Shown: in pieces, positions 26,021 through 33,838 of the stretch | Layout of the letters: each line of letters starts with the position of its first letter | How positions within the stretch are numbered: the stretch's first letter is position 1 | DNA from: Nocardioides limicola | Lineage (GTDB): Bacteria > Actinomycetota > Actinomycetes > Propionibacteriales > Nocardioidaceae | DNA length: 51,205 nucleotides | Reading direction: 5' to 3' | NCBI RefSeq assembly: GCF_016827675.1 | Contig: NZ_JAERJA010000016.1 | Location: forward strand, 1-51,205 | Translations under genes and position numbers: made by a program | The notes under the pieces: model-generated | Databases searched by the model: none | The model's input: only the letters and a program-made list of their open reading frames with translations | Told to the model about the DNA's origin: nothing

Positions 26021-26925
26021 TGGGAGTGACGTTGCGTCGGGTGGGCGCCGAAGCCGCCGCCGACGTGCATGCCGTGGTGCGGGCCGCCTTCTCCGGCCGG
26101 CCGCCGCTGGACCCGCCGACGGCTGCGCTCGCCGAGACCCCGCAGACGCTGGCCGAGAAGCTGGCCGCCGGCGGGGGGCTGATCGCGGACGTGGACGGCG
26201 CGCCGGCCGGTGCGCTGCTGCTCGACCCGCTGGGTGACCTGCTGTTCCTGCGCCGGTTCGGGGTGGTCCCCGGCGCTCAGCACCACGGCCTCGGCCACCG
26301 GATGGTGGAGGAGGCGGTGGAGCTCGCCCGGCAGCAGGGCCGGCGCGGGTTGGCGGTGCTGGCGCGCGAGGAACTGCCGGCGACGGTCGGCTTCTGGCGC
26401 GACGCCGGGTTCGTGGAGACCGGGCGGGAACCGCCGTACCGGGAACTGGTCCGCTGGTTGCCGCAACGCCACGACGCCGCGGACGCGGACGCGATGCGCG
26501 AGGTCGGCCGCGCGGTCGCCGTCACCCTGCGCGCCGGCGACCTGCTGGTGCTCACCGGCGAACTGGGTGCCGGCAAGACGACCTTCACCCAGGGGCTCGC
26601 CGAAGGGCTCGGAGTGCGCGGCCAGGTCACCTCCCCGACGTTCGTGATCGCCCGGGTGCACCCGTCGCTGGTCGGCGGACCGTCGCTGGTGCACGTCGAC
26701 GCCTACCGGCTCGGTGGCGGCGACGAACTCGACGACCTCGACCTGGACACCTCCCTCGACGAAGCGGTCACCGTCGTCGAATGGGGTGAAGGGCTGGCCG
26801 AGGCCCTGGCCACCGACCGGCTCGAGGTGCGGATCACCCGTGCCCTGGGCGACGACGGCGGTGTCGAGGATCACGACCCCCGAGTGGTCGAGGTGCTGCC
26901 GGTCGGCGCCCGCTGGCGCGGGTAG
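26020..26925 (+). CDS. tsaE: Fusion: GNAT acetyltransferase + TsaE ATPase
   Basis: A 301-residue two-domain protein. Residues about 1-145 are a GNAT acetyltransferase (GVVPGAQHHGLGHRMVEEAVELAR is the acetyl-CoA-binding segment; FWRDAGFVETGR closes the fold). Residues about 150-301 are TsaE, the P-loop ATPase that cycles the TsaB-TsaD complex in t6A37 synthesis: LTGELGAGKTTFTQGLAEGLG (Walker A, Lys186), VTSPTFVIARVH, LVHVDAYRL and VVEWGEGL. The start shares one base with the hydrolase stop. No stop or frameshift separates the domains, so the fusion is real in this sequence. The role of the GNAT part is unknown. Confidence 0.9.
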   Translation: MGVTLRRVGAEAAADVHAVVRAAFSGRPPLDPPTAALAETPQTLAEKLAAGGGLIADVDGAPAGALLLDPLGDLLFLRRFGVVPGAQHHGLGHRMVEEAVELARQQGRRGLAVLAREELPATVGFWRDAGFVETGREPPYRELVRWLPQRHDAADADAMREVGRAVAVTLRAGDLLVLTGELGAGKTTFTQGLAEGLGVRGQVTSPTFVIARVHPSLVGGPSLVHVDAYRLGGGDELDDLDLDTSLDEAVTVVEWGEGLAEALATDRLEVRITRALGDDGGVEDHDPRVVEVLPVGARWRG

Positions 26926-26928
26926 GCT
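26923..26928 (+). promoter_or_regulatory. -10 element of tsaB (leaderless)
   Basis: TAGGCT is six bases before GTG 26935, overlapping the tsaE stop codon. Transcription could start directly at the tsaB initiation codon in addition to read-through. Confidence 0.4.
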
Positions 26929-26934
26929 CATCCG

Positions 26935-27573
26935 GTGCTGCTCGCCTTCGACACCGCCACCCCGCTGGTCACCGTCGCCGTGGCCAACGGCTCGGACGTG
27001 CTGGCTGAGAGCGTCGCGGTGACCCCGATGAAGCACGGCGAACAGTTGGCGCCTCAGATCGAGGCGGTGCTCGCCGAGGCGGGAGTGCACCGCACCGCGC
27101 TCACCGCGATCGCGGTCGGGGTGGGTCCGGGCCCGTTCACCGGTCTGCGGGTCGGGCTGGTCACCGCCCGGACGCTGGGGCATGTGCTCGACGTGCCGGT
27201 GCACGGGGTCTGCTCCCTGGACGTGCTCGCGGTCGAGGCGGTGGCCACCGGGACGGTCTCCGGCGACTTCGCGGTCGCCACCGACGCGCGCCGCAAGGAG
27301 GTCTACACCGCCCGCTACGACGGCACCGGGGTGCGTCGCCGCGGCCCGGAGGTGCTCCGCCCTCTCGACGCAGCCACCGACCTGCCGGTGGTCGGGGAGG
27401 GCGCCCGGCTCTATCCCGACGCGTTCGGGCACGCAGTGGCCCCGATCCGACCGAGCGCCGGGTGGCTGGCGCGTGCGGTCGCCGAGTCCCGGGTCGAGCT
27501 CTTGGGGCCGGAGCCGCTCTACCTACGCCGCCCGGACGCGGTCGCCCCGGGTCCGGTGAGACCGGTCTCATGA
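26935..27573 (+). CDS. tsaB: tRNA threonylcarbamoyladenosine biosynthesis protein TsaB
   Basis: Non-catalytic ASKHA-fold partner of TsaD. The protein has 212 residues. It opens LLAFDTATPLVTVAVANG; MKHGEQLAPQIEAVLAEAG and GVGPGPFTGLRVGLVTARTLG are the family signatures. It lacks the metal-binding His pair of TsaD, as expected. Starts GTG 26935. Its stop overlaps the rimI start. Confidence 0.95.
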   Translation: MLLAFDTATPLVTVAVANGSDVLAESVAVTPMKHGEQLAPQIEAVLAEAGVHRTALTAIAVGVGPGPFTGLRVGLVTARTLGHVLDVPVHGVCSLDVLAVEAVATGTVSGDFAVATDARRKEVYTARYDGTGVRRRGPEVLRPLDAATDLPVVGEGARLYPDAFGHAVAPIRPSAGWLARAVAESRVELLGPEPLYLRRPDAVAPGPVRPVS

Positions 27574-28028
27574 TCCGTGACGGGCAGCCGGCCGATGTGG
27601 CCGCGATCGTGGCCATCGAGGCCGATGTCTTCGGCGCCGACGCCTGGCACACCGAGTCGGTGGCGGCCGAACTGGTCGCGCCCGGCCGACGGGTCCGGGT
27701 CAGCGGCGACCCGGTGTCGGCGTACGCGGTGACGATGGTGGTCGGTGACGTGGCCGACCTGCTGCGGATCGCGGTGCGGCCCGAGCAGCGGCGACGTGGG
27801 CTGGCCGGGGCGCTGCTCGAGGATGCGGTCGTGGCCGCGGCGGCGGCCGGCGCGGATCGGATGCTGCTGGAGGTCGCGACCGACAACACCGCGGCGCTGC
27901 GGCTCTATGCGGGCGCCGGGTTCACCGAGGTGGACCGGCGGGCGCGGTACTACGCCGGCGGGGTCGACGCGGTGGTGCTGCGCCGCTCGCTGCGCAGCGG
28001 GTGTGGTGCGAGAGGATCGGACTCATGA
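27570..28028 (+). CDS. rimI: Ribosomal-protein-alanine N-acetyltransferase RimI
   Basis: A 152-residue GNAT enzyme expected to acetylate the N-terminal Ala of S18. Acetyl-CoA motif: IAVRPEQRRRGLAGALLEDAV. The C-terminal block LLEVATDNTAALRLYAGAGF is typical of RimI. ATG 27570 forms an ATGA overlap with the tsaB stop, and its own end overlaps tsaD. Some actinobacterial RimI proteins in this cluster may have other substrates. Confidence 0.92.
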   Translation: MIRDGQPADVAAIVAIEADVFGADAWHTESVAAELVAPGRRVRVSGDPVSAYAVTMVVGDVADLLRIAVRPEQRRRGLAGALLEDAVVAAAAAGADRMLLEVATDNTAALRLYAGAGFTEVDRRARYYAGGVDAVVLRRSLRSGCGARGSDS

Positions 28029-29068
28029 CGCACGAGCCACTGGTGCTGGGCATCGAGACCTCCTGCGACGAGACCGGGATCGGCATCGTCCGGGGGACGA
28101 CGCTGCTCGCCGACGCGGTGGCCTCCAGCGTGGACGAGCACGCCCGCTTCGGTGGGGTGGTGCCCGAGGTGGCCAGCCGCGCCCACCTGGAGGCGATGGT
28201 GCCGACGCTGCGGCGGGCCGCGGAGACGGCCGGGATCCGGCTCAGTGACGTGGATGCGGTGGCGGTGACCTCCGGGCCCGGCCTGGCCGGCGCGCTGCTG
28301 GTCGGGGTGGCGGCAGCGAAGGCGTTGGCGCTGGGGCTGGACAAGCCGCTGTACGGCGTGAACCATCTGGCTGCGCACGTGGCCGTCGACCAGCTCGAGC
28401 ACGGGCCGTTGCCCGAGCCGTGCCTGGCGCTGCTGGTCTCCGGGGGGCACTCGTCGCTGCTCCAGGTCACCGACCTGACTCTGGGGGTGGACCCGATGGG
28501 TGCCACCATCGACGATGCGGCCGGGGAGGCCTTCGACAAGGTGGCCCGGTTGTTGGGGCTGCCGTTCCCCGGCGGCCCGCATATCGACCGGGTGGCGGCC
28601 GAGGGGCAGATCACCATCGACTTCCCGCGCGGGCTGACCTCACGTCGCGATCTGGAGCGGCATCGGTTCGACTTCTCGTTCTCCGGGCTGAAGACCGCGG
28701 TCGCACGCTGGGTGGAGGCCAAGGAGCGGGCCGGTGAACCGGTGCCGGTCGCCGATGTGGCGGCGTCGTTCCAGGAGGCGGTCTGCGACGTCCTGGTCCG
28801 CAAGGCACTGGACGCGGCCCGTGAGCGTGGCATCGAGGACCTGATGATCGGCGGCGGCGTGGCCGCGAACTCCCGGCTCCGGGCGATGGCGGTCGAGCGG
28901 GCCGCTGCTGCGGGCGTCCGGGTCCGGGTGCCCCGCCCCGGCCTGTGCACGGACAACGGCGCGATGGTGGCCGCCCTCGGCGCCGAGATGGTGGCCCGGG
29001 GTCGCACCCCCTCGGCCCTCGACCTGCCCGCCGACTCCTCCCTCCCCGTCACCACCGTCCTCTCCTAA
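28025..29068 (+). CDS. tsaD: tRNA N6-adenosine threonylcarbamoyltransferase TsaD
   Basis: Catalytic subunit that moves the threonylcarbamoyl group to A37 of ANN-decoding tRNAs. The protein has 347 residues. It has GIETSCDETGIGIV, GLAGALLVGVAAAKALA, the metal-binding NHLAAHV, LLVSGGHSSLL, and GGGVAANSRLR near the C-terminus. ATG 28025 overlaps the rimI stop. With TsaE and TsaB it forms the complete transfer complex; TsaC is not in this window. Confidence 0.97.
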   Translation: MTHEPLVLGIETSCDETGIGIVRGTTLLADAVASSVDEHARFGGVVPEVASRAHLEAMVPTLRRAAETAGIRLSDVDAVAVTSGPGLAGALLVGVAAAKALALGLDKPLYGVNHLAAHVAVDQLEHGPLPEPCLALLVSGGHSSLLQVTDLTLGVDPMGATIDDAAGEAFDKVARLLGLPFPGGPHIDRVAAEGQITIDFPRGLTSRRDLERHRFDFSFSGLKTAVARWVEAKERAGEPVPVADVAASFQEAVCDVLVRKALDAARERGIEDLMIGGGVAANSRLRAMAVERAAAAGVRVRVPRPGLCTDNGAMVAALGAEMVARGRTPSALDLPADSSLPVTTVLS

Positions 29069-29079
29069 CCAACTCTGCC

Positions 29080-29145
29080 GAGGTGGGGTTTGTGGCCGCC
29101 CGAAGTGGGGTTTGTGGCCGGCCGAGATGGGGGTTGTGGCCCTCA
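29080..29145 (+). repeat. G-rich 22-bp tandem repeat, locus 1 (three units)
   Basis: Units at 29080, 29102 and 29124, each 22 bases, with core GAGGTGGGGTTTGTGGCC and small changes. They lie between the tsaD stop and the stop of the convergent gene. The same unit occurs at 35424-35490 and, inverted, at 39721-39802. Confidence 0.85.
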
Positions 29146-30453
29146 CCGGCCCATCAGCATGAACACCGGCGTGAGCTCGTCGCCGACCACGGGCTCCACG
29201 GCGTTCTCCACGCTGCCGTCGAGGCCGAGCCGGATGATCTGCCAGCGGTGGTCGACCTCGATCTTGTCCTCGGTCCAGGTGTCCGGCAGGGGTGTGGCCA
29301 CCAGCACCAGCAGGTGATCGCTGTCCTCCCACACCGACCCGGCGATGAACCAGTCCTCACCCTCGGCATCGAACCGGCCGAGCCCGACGCGGACCTGGCC
29401 GGTCTCGGCACCCAGGATCGAGACCAGGCCATCGCCGATGCCGGAGCGGTACGCCGGCACGCCGCGCAGGTGCCGGCCGTCGGGGGAGAAGGCCTCCAGA
29501 CCTGCGTCGCAGGACTCCCAGATGGGCTCCTGGTCGTGCCACAGGCGGGGCAGCACCGCCCAGCAGCTGCCCGGTTCGAGGTCGTCCCGACTGCGCATCA
29601 CCGCGATGCGCCCGTCCATGGTCATGTCCGCGGCACCGATCGCGGTCGCCGGGGACATGGGCTCGGTAGGTCCGGCCAGGTGGCTCGACCACAGAGCGTC
29701 CCCGACATTGACATAGGCCGCGCAGTCGTGGCCCACGGTCACTTCACGGCAGTCCTCACCCTCCAAGGCCACCAGCCGGCGGTCTGCGCCCGGAAGTTCG
29801 TTGCTGAACGCCACCGGCTCCGGCTCACCGATCCGCAGCGCCATGACCGGACCCCCGGGGGTCAGCCAGGCCACCGTGCTCTGCGACGCATTCGTGACCA
29901 GCCCCGGCTCAGCGTCGTACACCTGACGGTCGGCGCCGATGCCGGGGATCACCTCGACATACCAGCCCCCGGCCCCGTCATGGGTGCCGACCACGTAGCG
30001 GTCCGCTGCCGCCTGGTAGTGCACGGCGTACGGCTCGTGCCTCGTTTCCGGTCGCACCTGGGCGCCGTCGGGGAAGACGACCACCGAGTCCCGGGCGTAG
30101 GGAACCTGTGGCGCTTCTCCCACCGGCAGGTCGCTCAGGTCCGAATGCCACGTCGCGGATCCGCCCGGTTCCGGGGTCGGCTCGGGGGTCGGGATCGTCG
30201 GGTCGACGATCGTGGGGCTCGGCGCCACCGGGGGCATCGTCTGGGTGCCGCCGGGAGTGAGCATCACCGCGGCCGGGACCAGGACCGCCACAGCAGCCGC
30301 CGCAGCGAAACCGGTGACGATCCGGCGACGGCGCCGGATCGCGGTGGCTCGGCCGTGGACCGCGCTCAGGTCGAACGGCGCCGCAGGTGCGTCGTACGCC
30401 TCGCTGCGTAGCCCGTCCCGGACCAGTGCGGTCCAGTTGTCGTGCTCGGTCAT
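29143..30453 (-). CDS. Single-pass membrane protein with propeller-like exterior, partner of sigma factor 1
   Basis: A 436-residue protein. Residues 1-42 are cytoplasmic (WTALVRDGLRSEAYDAPAAPFDLSAVHGRATAIRRRRR), followed by one membrane helix (about 45-63), a Pro/Thr linker (PTIVDPTIPTPEPTPEPGG) and a large exterior domain with repeated FSPDG- and VFPDG-like turns suggestive of a beta-propeller. It overlaps the sigma-factor gene by four bases (ATGA), so it is likely made in fixed ratio to it and may be its anti-sigma factor. No HxxxCxxC zinc anti-sigma motif is present. AGGAGGAG precedes ATG 30453. It is paralogous to the second half of the 710-residue protein in the next cassette. Confidence 0.82.
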   Translation of the reverse strand: MTEHDNWTALVRDGLRSEAYDAPAAPFDLSAVHGRATAIRRRRRIVTGFAAAAAVAVLVPAAVMLTPGGTQTMPPVAPSPTIVDPTIPTPEPTPEPGGSATWHSDLSDLPVGEAPQVPYARDSVVVFPDGAQVRPETRHEPYAVHYQAAADRYVVGTHDGAGGWYVEVIPGIGADRQVYDAEPGLVTNASQSTVAWLTPGGPVMALRIGEPEPVAFSNELPGADRRLVALEGEDCREVTVGHDCAAYVNVGDALWSSHLAGPTEPMSPATAIGAADMTMDGRIAVMRSRDDLEPGSCWAVLPRLWHDQEPIWESCDAGLEAFSPDGRHLRGVPAYRSGIGDGLVSILGAETGQVRVGLGRFDAEGEDWFIAGSVWEDSDHLLVLVATPLPDTWTEDKIEVDHRWQIIRLGLDGSVENAVEPVVGDELTPVFMLMGR

Positions 30454-31016
30454 CGCTCCTCCTCCCCGAGATCGTGGGTTGGTCGGGTGGGTGCCAGGTC
30501 GGGTGGCGCCTGGCGGCGCAGGGTGGCCAGTGCCCGGCTGGCCTGGGACTTGACGGTGCCGACGGAGATCCCGAGCACCTCGGCGGTCTCCGCCTCGGTG
30601 AGCTCCTCGTAGTAGCGCAGCACCACCACGGCGCGCTGCCGTGGCGGCAGCGACCGCACGAACTGCCACACCACCGCCCGGGTGCCGTCGTCGGGCTGGC
30701 GGTCGTCGGCCGGCTCGGGCAGGGACGTGCTCGTCACCTCATTGCGTCGCCACGGCCGGCGCCACAGCGACACATGCTCGTTGACCAGGATCCGGCGCAC
30801 GTACCCGTCGACCGATTCACGCTTCTCCACCTTGGGCCAGGCCAGGTAGAGCTTGGCCAGGGTCGTCTGCACCAGGTCCTCGGCGGTGTGCGGGTCCCCG
30901 CTCAGCAGGTACGCCGTGCGCAACAGCGCGGGCTGCCGGGCACGGGCGTACTCGGTGAAGTCGTCCTCGTGCTGCGCCATGGCGGGGTCCGTTCGGGGGC
31001 TGCTGACGGTCGGCAT
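30450..31016 (-). CDS. SigE-family RNA polymerase sigma factor (sigma 1)
   Basis: A 188-residue ECF-like sigma factor. Region 2 is FTEYARARQPALLRTAYLLSG...HTAEDLVQTTLAKLYLAW; region 4 is LPPRQRAVVVLRYYEELTEAETAEVLGISVGTVKSQASRALATLR. Start 31016 (MPT...) is chosen because the leader, including GGAAGGATGGTGA, is conserved with the paralog at 33755; ATG 30980 is an alternative inner start. A TGCAACC-N16-CGT promoter lies upstream. The gene overlaps its membrane partner downstream. Confidence 0.9.
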   Translation of the reverse strand: MPTVSSPRTDPAMAQHEDDFTEYARARQPALLRTAYLLSGDPHTAEDLVQTTLAKLYLAWPKVEKRESVDGYVRRILVNEHVSLWRRPWRRNEVTSTSLPEPADDRQPDDGTRAVVWQFVRSLPPRQRAVVVLRYYEELTEAETAEVLGISVGTVKSQASRALATLRRQAPPDLAPTRPTHDLGEEER

Positions 31017-31044
31017 CCTCGGCTCACCATCCTTCCTCACCCGA

Positions 31045-31074
31045 CTACACGCAGCGGGGATCCAGAAGGTTGCA
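31045..31074 (-). promoter_or_regulatory. Candidate autoregulatory promoter of sigma 1
   Basis: On the minus strand TGCAACC (31068-31074) and CGTGTAGT (ending near 31044) are 16 bases apart. The same -35, spacing and CGT occur before sigma 2, while the spacer sequences differ. ECF promoters usually have an AAC-containing -35 and a CGT-type -10. The downstream GTGAGGAAGGATGGTGA block is also shared. Confidence 0.6.
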
Positions 31075-31089
31075 TCCGCCTCAGTTTCC

Positions 31090-33222
31090 TCAGGGAGCGA
31101 GCATCGGCACCAGCACCATCGCCGGCTCGGCGTCGCTGCCCGCGATGGGACCGGCGGCGATCTCGGTGCTGCGGTCAGCACTGATCCGGAGCACCCACCA
31201 CGCGCCCTCGGCACGCACCTGGAGCAGCGCAGAGTCGAGGTCCTCCCACACCGCGAGGCCGATCTGCCACGGGTCGTCGGCGGTGCCTGCCCAGGTCCCC
31301 ACAGCCTCCCCCGTGGCGGCATCCAGGATGCCGACCTCGTGATCGCTGAGGTCGTCCGACCGGAGGGGGCGGGCCAGGACCAGGCCACCGTCGGGGGCGA
31401 ACGAGTCAAGGCGTGAGGCACAGGTGCTCCACCGTGGTGCACCCGAGCCAGCGTCGACGACCGCCCAGCAGTCAGCTTGATGGCGATTCCTGCCCAGGAT
31501 GTCGCCGGTGGTGCTCAATGCTGAGACGTTGCCGAGCAACTCGTTCTGGGATCCGTGCCCGCCGTCGCGCAGGCTGATGTGCATGTCCGGACTCGGGAAG
31601 TTGATCATCACCTGGCAGTCGCCGCTCGCTGCCGCGTTCGAGCAGTCTCCGGCGACCGCGGCCAGTCGTCCCTCGCCCGCGACGTCGCGGTAGGGCTCGA
31701 GGCGTGCGGGCTCGGCTGCGTCTTGGTGCAGCACCGTGGGCGTGTAGCCGCCCTCCAGCCAGGCCACGGTGGTCCCCGCCGCGTCCACCACGATGCCGCT
31801 GTTGGCCAGGTAGACCGAGGGGGTCCGCTCCGGGCCGTCGAAGACCTCGACGAGGTACTTGCTTTCCGCGATGGTGGCCACCACGAACCTGTCCGCGTCG
31901 GGGAAGTACATGAACTGGTGTGGCCACCCGCGCGTCTCCAGTCGGACCTCGCGACCGTCGGGGAACCGCGCGGTGCGCATCACCATCACCGGGACCTGGG
32001 GACTGTCCCCTCTCGAGAGTTCGTTGATCCGGGAGCGAAGGTCCGCGAGCGCCGGTGGTTGTTGCTCGTCCACTCGCGGCGCCGCATCGAACAGCCGGAA
32101 CGGCGGCCGCTCACCCTGGACCGGGGTCGCGGCGTACTCGACCGTGCCGTCCAGGCCGAGCCGCAGCACCGACCAGCCCGTGTCGGCGGAGCCGTCCACC
32201 ACCAGCAGCACGTGGTCGCTCTCCCAGGCCTGGCCGTAGGTCTCGGGCCAGATCGACAAGCTCGGCCACGCCGCCGGGGTCGGTACGACGCCACCCGTGG
32301 CTGCTTCGTACACCGTGGGGGTGCCGTCCGCGTCCACGCCGAGCACCCACCCGCCGTCGGGGCTGAAGGAGCGCAGGGTCCCCTCGTCGGCCGCCCATAG
32401 GCGCTCCCCGTCGAGGGTGAAGACGCCGTCGGTGTCGCCGAGCCGGCCGATGAGCCGCTGGTGCGTGGGGTCGACGGCGGTCACTCCGGTGAGTTCGCCG
32501 ATCCGGACCGGGTCGTTCACCAGGTCGGTGACCCAGACGCCGCCGGTGCCGAAACTGAGCGCGTAGACCAGTCGGGTGTCGTCGACGTAGCCAGCGATCC
32601 AGCCGGTGACACCTGCCTCAGCCACCTCTTGCGACTGGGGGTCGAGGTCGTAGGTCGGGGAGACCGTGATCCGTGTCGGTGACGGGGTGGTGTCAGCCTC
32701 GGGTGGATCGACCTCGATCCAGGCGATCCGATCCCCGTCGGGTGTGCGGATCGGGTCACCGGCCACGGCGAACTCGTAGGGTGGCCACGAGGGCAGTCGG
32801 CTCCCGTCGATCACCAGTGACAGGCCGCCTGTGCCCTCGAAGAATCGCTCGTCGGTGACCAGATGTCCGTCCCTGAAGGGAATCACCGACTGCACTCCAT
32901 GATCGGTCGGGATGGCGGCGATGTAGCCGTCGACGGAGTGGTAGCTCCCACCTGACAACCAGTTCACGGCTGGTTCCGCTCCCACCGGGTGGGGCAAGGC
33001 AGGGGTCTCGTCCACCGGCGGGATCGGCTCGGGGTCGGGCCCGGCCCACCAGGCCAGCGGCACCAGCAGCGCGACCACCCCGACGGCCATCGCGGTCGTG
33101 GTGGCCCGACGCCGCCGGATCCGCTGAGCCCTGTGTCGTACGTCGTTCAGAGTCAGCGCCGCCGGGTTGTGGGCGTCACCGCGCCGGGCCAGCGCCTGGG
33201 CGAGTTGTTCCTCGGTGTTCAT
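31090..33222 (-). CDS. Large membrane protein with duplicated propeller-like exterior, partner of sigma factor 2
   Basis: A 710-residue protein. The cytoplasmic N-terminus has LTLNDVRHRAQRIRRRR, then one helix (TTTAMAVGVVALLVPLAWWAG, about 40-60), a Pro-rich linker, and about 640 exterior residues. The exterior splits near residue 355 into two halves. The second half (RGDSPQVPVMVMRTARFPDGREVRLETRGW, split here into known motifs SPQVPV, RFPDGREVRLET) aligns with the exterior of the 436-residue paralog (APQVPY, VFPDGAQVRPET), including CWAV and W-x-C-A/D near FSPDG/FAPDG. The first half has its own FSPDGGWVLGVDADG. It overlaps sigma 2 by an ATGA and is its likely regulator. Not a known anti-sigma family that I recognise. 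Confidence 0.8.
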   Translation of the reverse strand: MNTEEQLAQALARRGDAHNPAALTLNDVRHRAQRIRRRRATTTAMAVGVVALLVPLAWWAGPDPEPIPPVDETPALPHPVGAEPAVNWLSGGSYHSVDGYIAAIPTDHGVQSVIPFRDGHLVTDERFFEGTGGLSLVIDGSRLPSWPPYEFAVAGDPIRTPDGDRIAWIEVDPPEADTTPSPTRITVSPTYDLDPQSQEVAEAGVTGWIAGYVDDTRLVYALSFGTGGVWVTDLVNDPVRIGELTGVTAVDPTHQRLIGRLGDTDGVFTLDGERLWAADEGTLRSFSPDGGWVLGVDADGTPTVYEAATGGVVPTPAAWPSLSIWPETYGQAWESDHVLLVVDGSADTGWSVLRLGLDGTVEYAATPVQGERPPFRLFDAAPRVDEQQPPALADLRSRINELSRGDSPQVPVMVMRTARFPDGREVRLETRGWPHQFMYFPDADRFVVATIAESKYLVEVFDGPERTPSVYLANSGIVVDAAGTTVAWLEGGYTPTVLHQDAAEPARLEPYRDVAGEGRLAAVAGDCSNAAASGDCQVMINFPSPDMHISLRDGGHGSQNELLGNVSALSTTGDILGRNRHQADCWAVVDAGSGAPRWSTCASRLDSFAPDGGLVLARPLRSDDLSDHEVGILDAATGEAVGTWAGTADDPWQIGLAVWEDLDSALLQVRAEGAWWVLRISADRSTEIAAGPIAGSDAEPAMVLVPMLAP

Positions 33223-33755
33223 CGGCCCTCCTCGGCATCGATGTCGGCGGGCAGTCGGTCCCGGAGGGTGGCCAACGCTCGGCTGCACTGGGACTTCACC
33301 GTCCCCGGTGAGATCTCCAGGATCTCGGCGATCTCGGCTTCGCTCCGCTGTTCGTAGTAGCGCAGCACCACCACGGCCCGTTGTCGCGGCGGCAGGCCGC
33401 GCACCAGCGCCCACAGCGCCTGCGTGGTGCCGTCGTCGTACTCGTCCACCACTGCCGCCTCGGGCAGCACGTCGGTGCTGAGTTCGCGACGCCGGAAGCC
33501 ACGTCGCCACCAGGATGCGTGCTCGTTGACCAGGATCCGGCGGACGTAGGCGTCCATCCGGTCGGTCTCGCGCACCCGGTGCCAGTGCAGGTAGAGCTTC
33601 GCCAGCGCGGTCTGGGTGAGGTCCTCGGCGCTGTGCGGGTCCCCGGTGATCAGGTACGCCGTTCGCAGCAACGTCGTCTGCCGTGCGGCCAGGTAGCGGG
33701 CGAACTCGTCATCCTTGGTCGCCATGGCTCCCTGCGTCTCGACGGTGGTGGGCAT
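33219..33755 (-). CDS. SigE-family RNA polymerase sigma factor (sigma 2)
   Basis: A 178-residue paralog of sigma 1. Region 2: FARYLAARQTTLLRTAYLITGDPHSAEDLTQTALAKLYLHW; region 4: LPPRQRAVVVLRYYEQRSEAEIAEILEISPGTVKSQCSRALATLR. It starts at ATG 33755 (MPTTVE), parallel to MPTVSS of sigma 1; an inner ATG at 33725 is possible. The stop overlaps the start of its membrane partner. The shared upstream block and promoter suggest both sigma genes arose by duplication of a whole cassette. Confidence 0.9.
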   Translation of the reverse strand: MPTTVETQGAMATKDDEFARYLAARQTTLLRTAYLITGDPHSAEDLTQTALAKLYLHWHRVRETDRMDAYVRRILVNEHASWWRRGFRRRELSTDVLPEAAVVDEYDDGTTQALWALVRGLPPRQRAVVVLRYYEQRSEAEIAEILEISPGTVKSQCSRALATLRDRLPADIDAEEGR

Positions 33756-33781
33756 CGGGCGTCACCATCCTTCCTCACTCC

Positions 33782-33811
33782 ACTGACGCCACTGGCTCGG
33801 TTCTGGTTGCA
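33782..33811 (-). promoter_or_regulatory. Candidate autoregulatory promoter of sigma 2
   Basis: On the minus strand TGCAACC (33805-33811), 16-base spacer, CGTCAGT. Same geometry as the promoter of sigma 1. It overlaps the short divergent region before the GH3 lipoprotein gene, whose start is 28 bases away. Confidence 0.6.
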
Positions 33812-33838
33812 TCGGGGCCTCAGGCAGGATTGGTGTCG

